Positions 21,157-32,221 of a stretch of 64,000 bases of DNA are shown one piece after another. Position numbers and translations under genes: made by a program. The notes beneath the pieces were generated by a model. It was not told the DNA's origin. It made no database searches and saw only the letters and a list, made by a program, of their open reading frames with translations. The DNA is taken from assembly GCF_013426205.1 (NCBI RefSeq), contig NC_089426.1, forward strand, positions 868,001 through 932,000. Reading direction: 5' to 3'. The stretch comes from Metarhizium brunneum (Eukaryota > Ascomycota > Sordariomycetes > Hypocreales > Clavicipitaceae). Every line of letters starts with the position of its first letter. The first letter of the stretch is position 1.

Positions 21157-23151
21157 TCAGTCGGCCTTCAAAGCTACCTTATCAGCCGGCACCGCCTCCG
21201 GCACTTCTATCGGGTCAGTAGGCACGTCAGGAAGATTCAGGTCCTCCTCTATCGGATCAGTCGGCACGTCAGGAAGATTCAGGTCCTCCTCTATCGGATC
21301 AGTCGGCACGTCGGGCAGTTCTAGTTCCTCGTCAGGCTTCTCAACAGTTGCCACGTCTTCTTCAACAGTGGTTGCGCCTTCTTCGACTGCCACGGTGCCT
21401 CCTTCACCTATGACAGCACCCTCCTCAAGGGCCGCTGTGCCCTCGAGAACCAGCCCCGTGCCCTCGGCCGCCTCGGTGCTCAAAGCCGCGAATTCGAAAG
21501 CATCCGCCACCTCCCCCACGCCGGGAATCAAGTTGAGCGCAGCAACCGCGGGGAGGAGGGCTATCGCCACGGCATGTTCCTTGACAAAGTCCCACACCTG
21601 CTCAAGCACACCTTCTTCTTCATGGGGCGCAGGCTCTACATTCTTTGCTGCGGCAGAAGCTTCGCCGGTGATGACCTTGGGCGCTGTGAACAGGGGGAAC
21701 TTCTCCTGGAAGCCTACCGCCGATCCATGTTCCTTCATAAAGTTGGTGAGCTCACGCGAGGCCTTTCTCGAGCCTAGAAGTTGAGGCTGCTCCTTTTCTG
21801 TAGCGGTATACTGGTCAAATTTAGAATCGTAGTCTGGGTTCTTCTGGAAGACGACCTTGGGCTTGGCTTTGTACGCCTTCTCGAAATGCTTGTGCAGCTC
21901 TTGCTTACTCGTCGGGGTCTTTTCAGGGAGCGCATAGTCGCGCGGTACCTGCGTCCAGCCCCTGACCTGCCCCCAAACCATGCCTCCTGGGACGGCCAGC
22001 TCATTGCCAACCTTGAACATGTGTGGAGTAGCGTGAACCAAGTAAACCACGGGGTCAAACTGTCCGCCGAATTTTGCTGCCTTCTTTACGGCTTCCTTTG
22101 CAGCAGCTCCAAAGGTTTGGTGCACCGCGACGAAATAGGTCTCAGGGTGAAGCTTGAGCTTGTCCCTGTTCAGATGCGTGTTCAGAGTATATGCCGTAAC
22201 TGGTGGGTTCCTGATCGTAGCCAGGGAGTCGGCCGGCGTGAGGAATCCGCCTTGTCTCTTGGCCTCGGCCGGCCACAGGTAGTCGCCGTAGAAGACGTAC
22301 TTTGGGGCGGTTGATGCAGGCACAGTTTGCCCCGATGGTCCTGCGGTTTCCTCGACCTTGGGCTTCTTGGCTGGCGGCTCGCCGCTGCCCTCCTCCCACA
22401 GGGCCAAGGGGAACTGCTGGTTGGCTTTCCACCCGAGACTAGAAGCATGTTTGTTCATAAAGCTCAGAGCTGACTTCTTAAATTCAGTATTCCGAAGCCC
22501 ATCCCAGTATGTGTCGTCCCATTTGTTCGGGTCCTCTTCGGGCATCGAAGCTAGTACATCCACGTCTTCTCCAGGCCCCTGGACTTGCTCATTTTTGTAC
22601 TTGTCAAAGTTGAAATCCGGGTTCTGGATGAAGTTGCTCTGGTATTTTGCCGCATAGTCTCGGTCGAGCTCCTTTGCCTGGTCTTCGGAAAATTCAGGCA
22701 CATCCAAGGTATTTGGGACTTGCCACCAGCCTTCAATCGCATCGTACGGAACACCGCCCAACGCAGCGAACTCTTGCTGCTCTTCGGCCGGGGGGTCGCG
22801 AAGTGCCGCATTGGTGTCGATCATGTTTCCAAGGCGATGGACACGGTAAACCCAGCCGCCAGTCGTGGCAAACTGCACTGCTACGCCGAACGACTTGGAG
22901 GTCGAAACATAAGCGGTATCGCCCTGGGTATGATCAATGTGTGCATGAAGGCTGAATGCGAGCTGGTCGTTGTATGTGTTCTCTGTGGGCTTGAACCCCC
23001 CTGTTTTCTTGATTGCAGTTGGGTCTCTGTCGTCTCCGCGGAAAATGTAGTCCGTTACTTTACCCAAGGGAGCAGCCTCGCCTCCCAGAGAGAACAAGAG
23101 AAGTACCAGGGCAGTACATAGTGACAGAAAGTGCCACTGTCTATTGGCCAT
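21157..23151 (-). CDS. Secreted tandem ADP-ribosyltransferase, heat-labile enterotoxin A-like
   Basis: An intronless 664-residue ORF with a signal peptide (about 1-26). Two homologous modules follow. Module 1 (about 33-253) has the enterotoxin-A / ART signature: Arg38 in FRGD, the Ser-Thr-Ser at 83-85, and Glu127 ahead of ALGG; the residue two before Glu127 is Gln, where bacterial LT and cholera toxins carry Glu. Module 2 (about 283-490) keeps the fold and the helical tail ('NPDY', 'FMKEHG', 'FPLF') but has Tyr287 in place of the Arg and no STS or E-x-E equivalent, so it is probably catalytically dead. A hydrophobic segment at 527-549 and an acidic tail with three near-identical 14-residue repeats follow. 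Fungal relatives are abundant in insect-associated Hypocreales as presumed host-directed toxins. A short basic patch AKKPKV (261-266) lies between modules. A TATA box lies 100 bases upstream. Confidence 0.9.
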   Translation of the reverse strand: MANRQWHFLSLCTALVLLLFSLGGEAAPLGKVTDYIFRGDDRDPTAIKKTGGFKPTENTYNDQLAFSLHAHIDHTQGDTAYVSTSKSFGVAVQFATTGGWVYRVHRLGNMIDTNAALRDPPAEEQQEFAALGGVPYDAIEGWWQVPNTLDVPEFSEDQAKELDRDYAAKYQSNFIQNPDFNFDKYKNEQVQGPGEDVDVLASMPEEDPNKWDDTYWDGLRNTEFKKSALSFMNKHASSLGWKANQQFPLALWEEGSGEPPAKKPKVEETAGPSGQTVPASTAPKYVFYGDYLWPAEAKRQGGFLTPADSLATIRNPPVTAYTLNTHLNRDKLKLHPETYFVAVHQTFGAAAKEAVKKAAKFGGQFDPVVYLVHATPHMFKVGNELAVPGGMVWGQVRGWTQVPRDYALPEKTPTSKQELHKHFEKAYKAKPKVVFQKNPDYDSKFDQYTATEKEQPQLLGSRKASRELTNFMKEHGSAVGFQEKFPLFTAPKVITGEASAAAKNVEPAPHEEEGVLEQVWDFVKEHAVAIALLPAVAALNLIPGVGEVADAFEFAALSTEAAEGTGLVLEGTAALEEGAVIGEGGTVAVEEGATTVEEDVATVEKPDEELELPDVPTDPIEEDLNLPDVPTDPIEEDLNLPDVPTDPIEVPEAVPADKVALKAD
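21206..21331. repeat. Three 42-bp tandem repeats in the enterotoxin-like gene
   Basis: Units at 21206-21247, 21248-21289 and 21290-21331 encode copies of an acidic 14-residue motif (LPDVPTDPIEE type). The first two are nearly identical at the DNA level and the third is diverged at one end. The length is a multiple of three, so copy number can change without breaking the frame. Confidence 0.88.
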
Positions 23152-23249
23152 TGTGAGCCAAGTTTTGAGTTGTCAATGCCTAAGATGTTTATGATGGATG
23201 AAGCTAAAGAATACTGCAAGGTAAGAAGAGTAAAGAGTGATATCGCCAT

Positions 23250-23258
23250 CTTTATATA
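23250..23258 (-). promoter_or_regulatory. TATA box of the enterotoxin-like gene
   Basis: On the minus strand TATATAAAG lies about 100 bases upstream of the start codon. Confidence 0.6.
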
Positions 23259-24063
23259 GATTTCGTAACTAGCTGCCTCGTGGTTTAATGCATCGTGACA
23301 CCCCCCTGGTAGGATTACAGCCGGACGACTGCATAAACCAAAGTCCTGCCAAGGTGCTTGATGATGGCAATATTAAAGACTCCGTCATCTCATACGGGCA
23401 TGATGTGATGCTTTCGGGAAAGATGCACGGTATTTGCCCGGAATACAAGAGTCACGCACTGGGCCGGCCAGGTAGCCGCATGGATTGCATTGAGGTGGCC
23501 GGGGCTCCCCATTCATGCTATAGCTGCCTGCATATATGCCTTCTCCCTAGTTATGGAATAATGGCATAGAAGCCCTTGTCGCCTTATTAGTAAAACGATT
23601 TATGCTTCCCGGTTATTATGCCTGGTCTTTACAAGCCTTTGGGATTCAATATTTTTACGCTGGCGGTATATTAATTATAATATTAAGTTATTTATAAAAC
23701 GTAAAAGCTATTGTAAAATAATTACTTTAAAAAATGCAATAATATTTTATATTTACTATATTTCTAAAGGTTATTATTATAAATGCACGGCGCCAAAGTA
23801 GAAAGATGGGCCACAGGCAACCAAGGGCGTTACTAAATCAGACGCGAGGGAAGCATCCCTTGCGAAAGATCAAAGGGAGATAACAGGAGCACAGGGAGTG
23901 GAGTTGGCTACAGGCACCGCTGTGTTCTCGCTCCCAGAATAATAATGCGGATGTCTCGGTTTAGGAATGCTGCACAAGCATTCTTTATTGTCTGGCATTA
24001 AACACATATATTTATTAATTATAATTATAGCCCGTATTACATGTAGTTACTGACTAACTTCCT
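23259..24063. other. AT-rich intergenic stretch
   Basis: The upstream region of the enterotoxin-like gene passes into strongly AT-rich DNA (23640-23790) without readable proteins. Likely degraded repeat. Confidence 0.4.
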
Positions 24064-24392
24064 TTAGTACGCCCCGTACAGCGAATCCCAGAGGGCACCT
24101 TGGCAGTGCTCGGGCGGCATGAACCTTGAGAAGCCTCGGACTACCTCGGCGATGCCGTGCCATCAAAATCTCGAGCAATATATTCCTTGGCCAACCCTTC
24201 AAGGTAATCACGGTAGCCTGGATCTGCGCTCGACATGGTCAAGTTGGCGTGTGTTCTGGCACTGCCTCGGTGGTTACCCCGGCTCAACATGCCATGTACG
24301 CCGGTAAGCGTGGGCGCTTGAACCGCCCGCGGACAGCCGAGACTCTTGTTGCGTCTTTTGGTCTGCATTTTTGCCGTCTGATCAAGGTTCAT
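24064..24392 (-). pseudogene. Eroded coding remnant of unknown family
   Basis: On the minus strand, protein-like segments appear in adjacent frames: 'MSSADPGYRDYLEGLAKEY' then 'IARDFDGT', followed after a shift by 'GIAEVVRGFSRFMPPEHC' and 'QGALWDSLYGAY' ending in a stop at 24064-24066. The change of frame and lack of a start suggest a decayed gene end. I cannot name the family. The surroundings are AT-rich and probably repeat-derived. Confidence 0.3.
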
Positions 24393-25879
24393 GACTAACT
24401 AAGCACCTCGTGTAGTAAGGAGGGTGAGATGCTTTAAGTGTGGATCTAGGCTTATTTACCTTATTGTTTTCTAAACATATTGCACGGTTAAAACTAAGGC
24501 CTAATAAAAGGGTATCGCCGATAAATGGCTTTAAGGTTATATAAACTAAATATATAATCCGGTAAAAGTCTTAGGTATACATGTTTTCTTTTTACATATA
24601 TTGGTTACTTATTTTTATTTTCTCTGAAAGAACCGAGAACGTTTAACATCTACCAAGGTTATCATGAAATTGTTATTACGTTCCAAGCCTTTATCACAAA
24701 ACACCACACGCTAGACCCCAGATCGCTGTGCATAATATGGTGTGCACACCTACCTGAATAGTAACAGCAATAAAATGAAATCGAGCTTCTATAGCTGTAC
24801 AGTCATGTGCTCTCCTGTCACTCCTGTCGCTCCTGTCAAGTATCATCTCGTATAGGAATAGAGAGTATTGGTACTTTGTACAGTCAAGTTCGTATTAGGC
24901 CCGGCCGTAATTCGCCAGGTGGGTACTATGGCAGCATGGGTGAACCGCTTTATACTTAATAAAACTTATATAATTGGCCTCGTCTGCTTATTTTAGAAAG
25001 TCAAATTACTCTTATAACATTATGTCTTGAATTACTTGGTAATGCTGAGCGACGATTGTCGAGACTTACCCAACTTTCCATATTTGTGGGTTTTAGTTGA
25101 GTCAAGTATTTAGCTGGTCAGGTAGTTTTTTTACGAAGCCGCCTGATGGCCTACTAGAAGTAGTGCTTATTTTAACTTTCAAGGGGTTTATTTAAATGGA
25201 TCTCTAGAAGGCTCGTAGGATCACGCATAATGCGATCGGTAGGCCGGCCACGATCAGGGGTCGTCCCCTTTTTGCAAAGGCTCAATATTGCTTTTTAATC
25301 CAGGGCTAGCAAGGGTATATGCCTCCACCGCATAGACCACCGCATCAGGCGGCATTAAATTAGCACCTACTTATTTTCTAGTCGGCGTGCCTGTTCGGGT
25401 TCATCGCGCCTCGTAAATGCCAATTAAAGTCTCAATATCACGTGGTGGAGTGGTCTGGCTTCAAGTTCTCCCCGTGTCCGTGTAAAGCCGGTAGTACTTC
25501 GTGAATCGTCACGACCAGCATGCCCTCTAATTAAACAGCCACCCTTGCCCCTCGTCTTCGGCAGTTGTAAAAGCCCGTGCCGGTAAAGCCAGTGCCTGTA
25601 AAGCCGGTGCCTGTAAAGCCGGTGCCCCTGTTTTTGTCGTGTGGCATGGCGGTAATATTTGTTTGACGTTATAGCTATTAGCTGGCTCGCCTACAAAGGC
25701 ACCGTGTTGGGATTCTTCTGCGACCGGCGTGAAATGTTATCCTACATGTATCATTGATGGCTGGAGAGACGGGAAGGAAAAGAGGGAATAAGAACATGCC
25801 GCACAAGACAGTATAACAGCGTGCTGTCCACATCGGGTCAATATTAGGCCGCATGCGATGATACTGGTATCCCATTCAA
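24393..25879. other. AT-rich stretch, probably degraded repeat
   Basis: No gene is supported. The stretch contains AT-rich segments (24420-24660, 24950-25050) and a short GC-richer segment with a 15-base tandem repeat at 25577. Confidence 0.4.
25577..25621. repeat. 15-bp tandem repeat, three copies
   Basis: Three head-to-tail units of the form GTGCC[TG]GTAAAGCC[GA] occupy 25577-25621. The second and third are identical and the first differs at two positions. Confidence 0.85.
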
Positions 25880-25889
25880 CAAGTCGAAC

Positions 25890-26115
25890 AGCATTGCGAG
25901 CCTTGGAGCCTCGGCCTTCTCTTTCCCTCGATCTTCAGCCCACGTAGACCTGTTGCCCTGGACAAGGCGACGTACACCTGTCCCTCTTCAAAAGCCCTCA
26001 TCACGTTGATAATAACACGGCCCAGCGCTATCACCTGACTTTTGTGGATGCTTATGGCCTAGGCGGCTACAAGGGGAATCTGTGTGCGGTGTAAGAGTGA
26101 GTAAGGCTTACGGCT
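25890..26115 (-). mobile_element. PIF1-like helicase relic, probably from a Helitron
   Basis: The minus strand reads 'RTQIPLVAA', a stop (TAG at 26059-26061), then 'AISIHKSQVIALGRVIIN' and 'FEEGQVYVALSRATGLRGLK'. This is the C-terminal helicase motif region of PIF1-family proteins (usual form LAWA-x-SIHKSQG...GQ-x-YVALSRA). The stop sits where Trp is usual, so a single G-to-A change would create it. Helitron transposons carry this helicase and are common in fungi. No other Helitron part is readable nearby, so a chromosomal PIF1-like gene fragment is the alternative. Confidence 0.7.
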
Positions 26116-27459
26116 ACCGACCGAGTTGACTGTGTAATCTGCACATGTGCGTAAATAGTGCGCTTATGGCCGTTGTGAAAGAGCACCCAAGGCTAAATAT
26201 TGCCAATGCTTCGTGTTGGAATAGGCGAGTAGTCACGTGAGGATAAGATAAGAGTAACCAGGTACACGTATTTATAGTGAGCATTGCCCCCAACCGTTAG
26301 GTTGGAGGGCAAGGTTAATACAACCTAGTTGGGCACACATAATTTCTTCAACACTTCGGTCCACCCATGAAGCGCCCTACTTGTTGTTCTTTGGGGGCCA
26401 CTAGCACGACGGGGCCGGTCGGGCGGGTGTGGGGGCAACACATGGGAATGTATGGCGTCGAAACTGAATAAAACGCAATTGCACTGAATGGGCGTAATTA
26501 ATCCTACTCTCCTAGTACAGTACCTTGGCGCTGCATTGGTCACAGATACGTGATGAGGTGTTAGTGTGAGGATCCAGGATCGGGTCCGGGCAGACACCAA
26601 ACAACTCAGGACTGCAGGACTGCTACAGTCTGGCTGCGGCAACCAACTCCGTCGCACGAGTGCCCCGTTTCAAGACCGGCCCAACTGTTCACTCAGGAAA
26701 TGAGAAAGCGAGACACGGATCCAGCAATCTAGATATTCGTCCCAGTGTGGTCGGAACGCGACACGCGTAAAGTGGCCTTCAAGCGTCCAGTGGCAAAGCG
26801 ACCCTCTGGCGGCCGTGGCTAAAAAATCCGTCTTGCAGACTTAGTCAGTGCCTCTCAGCGAAGAATTTGAGTAGTTTTCTTCGTAACTGTTTTCCGGTAT
26901 GAGAGTTTGTTGTGCTTTTTTCTAGAGGGATTTTTTCTTTTTTTTTTTCCACACCCTTCTCGGGGAGAGGCTTCTGCTTGCATTACTGACAATAGCTCGC
27001 CTGGTGATGCAGCGCAGCTTACACAAATGCGGAGACAATAAGGTCGGGAAAAAGTGCAGTCAGTAGGCTAGTAAAGAAAATACCTGGCCAGCACCAAACT
27101 TTGTCAGCGCGTCGGGGCGTTCCGTCAACGACATGTAGCCGCCTTGTGTATCCTCATCCATTCAATGTTACACGCTGATGAGATGCGCCGACACACCAGA
27201 CCACGCTAGCCAAGACGCCAGCCCGCATGCGATGCATCGGAGAAAGCGACCGCAGGCTCCGGTAAATGTCCGTCCGACGTCGGGCCCGCGGGCAATCACG
27301 AAAGCGTTATTATGGGGCCGCAATCAGCCTTGACTCTCGACTCTTGATTCTCAACTCCAACCCGGCCTCGGTCCGCTTCCATGCCCCTTCACTTGGCCCT
27401 CATGCTCGACGTGGTCAACGGTGCTGCCATCCGCTCTCGATGCCACGGTGCCGCCCATC
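26116..27459. other. Intergenic stretch upstream of the MFS transporter gene
   Basis: No supported gene. From about 26700 the DNA is less AT-rich and includes a T-rich run (26935-26950) and pyrimidine-rich DNA before 27460, likely promoter and leader of the transporter gene. Confidence 0.45.
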
Positions 27460-29520
27460 ATGACCACCAACGAACAAACGCCGCTCCTCGGCCGTGACGG
27501 GAGCGGCAACGGCGTCGCCACCAAGTCCTGGCTGCGGCGCGTGCTGCATGTGGAGAATAGGATTCTGTTTGCCGGCTTCCTGATCACGCTGTCGTTCAGC
27601 TATACCCAAGTTCCGTAGGCGGCAATGGCGGACCAGTTGACCCCGAATCGCATCCCGGCTGACCATTGATCCTACGCAGGCTCTTCTACGTGTTCCACCT
27701 GATGGAATGCGACGTCTTCTACGACACCCACCCGCCGTACCAGGGACCCGGAGACAGATGTAGCCGGAATGAGATTGCCGCAGGGACGGCAACGCAGTTC
27801 AGCATCCTGGGCATGAGCACAACCTTTTGCGGTACGCCTGATGCCGCCCGTTTGACCTGCTTGCATATGCTAAGTGGACACTTGCAGGAACGTTCAACCT
27901 CTTCGTGACGGGATGGGTTTCCAAGAGGTTCGGCCCGAGACTCGCGCTCATGATGCAGACTTTTGTCCCGGCCATTCGCGTCCTGACGCAGATTCTCGGC
28001 GTCATCGCGGGCAAGAGCGCCGGCATGATGATTATTCAGGCCACGCAATTGATTACCATTCTTGGCGGGCCAGCAGGTTACATGTAAGGCGTGCGCGCGA
28101 GTTCTAAATAGCCACTGATGCTAACGCCCGCGTAGCCTCGTCGTGAATATAATGGCTGGCGAGCTCGTCGAGCCCATGAGAAGAACGGCAGTGTTCGGCA
28201 TGCTCCAAGGGGCCATTATGCTTGGTCAAGGAATCGGATACTTGAGTGAGTCACCGTATATATCTGACTTTCATCGCTTCCGTGTGGCCTAATGCCGTTG
28301 TAGCGGGAGGCATGATTGGTGATACGATTGACATCCGCGCCCCCTTCGACGTCGCCTTCGTTTCGTTCCTTGTATCCTGCGCATATGCCTACTTCTGCCT
28401 GCCTTACATTGCACCAGAATCCATGTCGAGCGCGGTGAAACCCGGCGAAAAGGACACGGGTGGTTTCCTTGCGCCGCTCCGAATCCTGCTCCCCCAGCGG
28501 CTTCGCCATCCCAATGGCAAAATCACAAGGCATTTTGGCGTTATCTTTCTAAGCGCGGGAATATTCCTGGGCGTGGTGCGTTTCTCTGCACGTCCCTCCT
28601 TCAGAATTGCGCTGTTGACATGGTTCTAGCTTGCCACTGGATACGCACCGCTGCTCATTCAAATGTACGCCACGGCCGAATTCAGCTTCAATCAAGCCGA
28701 CAATGGCTGGCTCATGTCCGAGTTTGCCATCATGAGGAGCATCTTCCTGCTCTTCATGTTCCCGCCCATCATCTCCTGGGGACGACGACGGATAACAAGA
28801 CGGAGCGCCCGTGTCTCGCAACCAGCCGCCACGGAGGAGGACGGCAATGCAGAAGCGCCGTCGGTGCACATACCCATCGACCCTGGCGAGTTCGACGCAA
28901 CTGTCGGGCAACAGGCTGACCAAGAGCCAGTGCAGTTGCCCATGGCCCAAGATGACCGCGAGGCTTCCAAGTTTGACCTCGTCTTCTTGCGATGGAGTCT
29001 TGTCGTGGACGGGGCGCTCACCACCGTCGCAGCATTTGCCACGCAGCGCTGGCACATATATCTAGGTCAGTCATTACGCCGCCTTTTGACCAGAGCTTTA
29101 TTGTGCTAAAATAACCGCAGCCGCCTTCCTGCTCCCATTTGGGTCTGGATCTGCCCCGGCGGCCAAGGGCGTCATCACGGAGATGTGTACCGATGCGCAG
29201 AGAGCCGACGCACTCAACGCCGTCACCTTGGTGGAAAACGTGGCGAGATTAGCCACGCAGGGCCTATTCGGCTTTGTGTTTGCTGCTTTTGCCAAGATGG
29301 GTCGTGCGTATCTCACATTCTTCTGCAATGCGGTACGTTCATATATTCGTGGTCAGCCCCGATAAATTGCAGTATCCGTCTAACACTGGTTTTGCAGGCC
29401 ATCGCCGTTATTGGCATGGGAGTATTGTTGTTCTCCAACTTTCCGGCTGTAGACTGCCAACTTGTTAGCAAGGATGATGTATTTGACGAAGTTCATGATG
29501 ATGACGATGATGATGCCTAG
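27460..29520 (+). CDS. MFS transporter, eight exons
   Basis: Exons: 27460-27614, 27680-27831, 27888-28083, 28136-28245, 28304-28575, 28630-29065, 29121-29332, 29398-29520. All seven introns are GT-AG and the frame closes, giving 551 residues. The N-terminus (TPLLGR) resembles the dileucine-like cytosolic end of fungal drug and solute porters. Twelve hydrophobic segments can be read, with a loop motif 'GWVSKRFGPRLAL' after the second or third helix (the MFS A-motif position) and a long charged central loop after 'IISWGRRR'. The acidic tail ends in a run of Asp. The substrate is unknown. It converges on a Zn(II)2Cys6 regulator about 200 bases away, a common arrangement for a transporter and its regulator. 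The frame-breaking small introns explain why no single long ORF exists here. Confidence 0.88.
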
Positions 29521-29720
29521 GGCATAGACCGGGATGATGTATTCGGACAGCATATAAATGGCGTTTATGACATGTCGTACATTGCATCTATTGGATTTAT
29601 TTCATTGGCTTTGTTTGAGACACGGAACTTGAAAATATTAGAAATGTTTACATTTATATAGAGAAAAGTTATCTATTGCCTCATCTGTAGAGATTATGCG
29701 GCGGTGCTCACCGGAACACT

Positions 29721-31915
29721 TCATTCACCCGCCGCGACAAGGCCCCTTTCTAATCTCCTTTGCCAAAATTTGGAGATCTGGACTGTGGGCTTTGGCGTCA
29801 AGATCACTCCCTGACTATCAATGGCCTCCAAATATGCCAGAGCACGGTCTCGCAATTCGGTAGTAACCGCTCCGCAGGCGGCAACATAGGTCGCCCAAGC
29901 GACTGACGTTGCAAAGTCTTGGTCTCTTGCCTTATGATCAATGCAGGGCTGTAATTCATCCAGACATCTTCTGACTTGTTCCTGGAGTACCATTGCATCG
30001 GTGTCGTATACTCTTCTATAGAAGTAGATTATGACTGCTTGGTGCATGGCCCCCGACAGCTTCGTATCTATGCTGTCCAGGCCTCCCTCAGATGACAGTG
30101 CGGGGAATTCGTGAGCTTCTGGCCGTGGAAATTCTGCCGTTATATTCCACGACCACATCTCATGCTCTAGTGTTTGTGAGTGCTTTTGCAGAAGGTCCGA
30201 AGGGGAAGTATCGAATGAAGCCAATTTCCGAAGCTTGTCTTTCTCATTAGCGCATGCCACGATTCGCGACAGGAGACACATGAGAGACTCCGGTATGCCA
30301 TATATTGTCGAATACAGAGCATCTTCTGACTGCTTTGGCGTTTCCAGATGAATGTCCTTGTCGTTGTTTGCTGTTCCGTCTAGACGCAAATCGTTGCCTT
30401 GCGGATTGCCCACCATTTCAAATTTTGGCAGCACTGCCGGAGCTACGGCGTGGTGGTTAAGACCCGTAAATTCGCTGATGCAATCCGCGAAGCTGCATGT
30501 CCCTTCAGTCAAGATTCGTAAGTGAGTATACATATGTTGGAGGGTCCTCGCCTTGACCGAGTTCTGCTTATGCAGTCCACGATGACGAATTACGTATTCT
30601 GCCGCCAAAAGATATCCTTTGAATGCTTCTGGCTTGTCAAAGAGCTAAGAAACGTCAATATTTGCCAGAAACCATCCATTTTGAGTAACCTTACCGATAC
30701 CATAGCCACACTCAAGATGGCCATTAGCAGTTCCTTGTATTTTGCACGGGCAACTCCAAGGATCTCGTCTTGCAACGCCTGAAAGACAAGTCTTTTGGCT
30801 TTATTTTGATATTTAAGACCCAATTCGCGCCATTTCTCGCCGCAGCGTTCAGTTGCGTGCAAATGATATGCGCTGTTTGCCGAGATGGCGTACAATACCG
30901 CAGATCGAGGATGTGACGCAGTATTCCACAGCTTGATCTCGCCATATGTTTCCAGGGCACAAGGCCAAAAGAGAAGTTGCCAAGGTGACTTCCTCCATTT
31001 GCGCAGATCCGCGGCGGGTTCGAGAACTCGTTCCTTGTAGTGACGAAGGAGCGGTTCCATTTGGGACAGAAGTCCATCAGGGTTGGAAATTTGGACCGAT
31101 GAGAGCGCTGATGGTGAGGGTGGGATGCTCAATGTAGGCAACCAATAGTCCCATAGTTCTGAGGGAGAGCCTTTCATAAACGCATGCGGGCTAGTAGGCG
31201 GAAACAGTGACGCAAAATCAGTGTCATAGAAGTCAAGCGGTTCTTGAGAAGGAGACAGCGCAAGAAATGAACCTGCGGTAGAAGCACTGTCTATTGCCTC
31301 ATTCAAAACACCCTGTACAGCCGTTTCATGTGAAAGCTCGCAATCCGTGACAGATGAGAATGGTCTAGTCACTGCAGCATGCCCTTGGCCAGGGCCATCG
31401 ACGTCGGTTGGAACTGAGCCTGACGGGCTACCTTTGGTACCTGACCTTGACCATCTCTCATCTTTCGAAGAGCTTTGTTGGTCGACTGCAAAAACACTGA
31501 ATGGACCTCTGATGAATGAAGAGCTCTTGTTTTCCAAGTTGCCGGGTTGCTGCCACTCGTCCACTTCGTCGATGGCTTTGGTCGTGCTTTGCTCTCCAAG
31601 GCTCTTGGCCAGTTTCGAAACTAAAGCCTGGCGGCGGGATTCTAATAGACAATTAGCAGAGGCATCGTCAGAAAGTATCTATCACAAACCAGAAAATAAT
31701 GGATATCGATAGATGGCTCCCCGATGACTCTGCCTCCCTTCTGCGTACTCCCTGCCATCCGTCACCCACACCAGCTTTGGCCCGTAACCCTCACACTTCA
31801 TCCCTAGTCTTTCACATGAGCCGCAAGTCGGGTGCTTTTCGTCGCATTTCGATCTTCGCTGACGACAAGTAATGCACCCTGTGAAAGTTCGCTTACGAGT
31901 GATGGCATTTGTCAT
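29721..31915 (-). CDS. Zn(II)2Cys6 transcription factor, fungal_trans_2-like
   Basis: Three exons on the minus strand, 31915-31690, 31641-30695 and 30644-29721, with introns of 48 and 50 bases, encode 698 residues. The binuclear zinc cluster is at the N-terminus: Cys14, 17, 24, 31, 34 and 41 in '[19 protein letters not shown]'. A Ser/Pro-rich linker follows. A long helical domain runs to the end ('[20 protein letters not shown]', '[12 protein letters not shown]', '[17 protein letters not shown]'), matching the fungal-specific transcription factor domain 2 family (ArcA/Ume6-type regulators). The start at 31915 was preferred because the zinc cluster normally lies within the first 50 residues. 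The gene is divergent to the reductase at 32222 (306 bases apart) and convergent with the MFS transporter, so it may control both (inference). Confidence 0.9.
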
Positions 31916-32221
31916 CGTCAGCCGTGCAAAGAATTGCGCAACAAACAAGGTTTTGGAAGGTGAACATGGCCTGACAGGAGTTGCCGCAGCACAATGGCGA
32001 GATAGGAAGGTTTCCGCGCCTTGTGTGGAGCCCTGCTGCCTCAATGACCAATAGCAGCCCAGAGGTATGTATGGCATTATTAACCAGCATTCCCGTTTAG
32101 GTAGGAAACAGGACGTAGTGTTTGCCTGTGAAGACATATTAATAGGTCCGTGAACGCCGTCCTTTTCCGCCACCTTCATCAGTCTCATTTGGTTTCCTCC
32201 AGACCATATCTATCTAACACA
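31916..32221. promoter_or_regulatory. Shared divergent promoter: regulator and reductase
   Basis: The 306 bases between the two start codons must carry both promoters. No operator could be assigned by eye. Confidence 0.5.

Noticed and set aside
23152..27459. A CRISPR-like or centromeric array in the AT-rich zone
   Set aside because: Only short isolated repeats (15 bp x 3) are present; there are no regularly spaced units.
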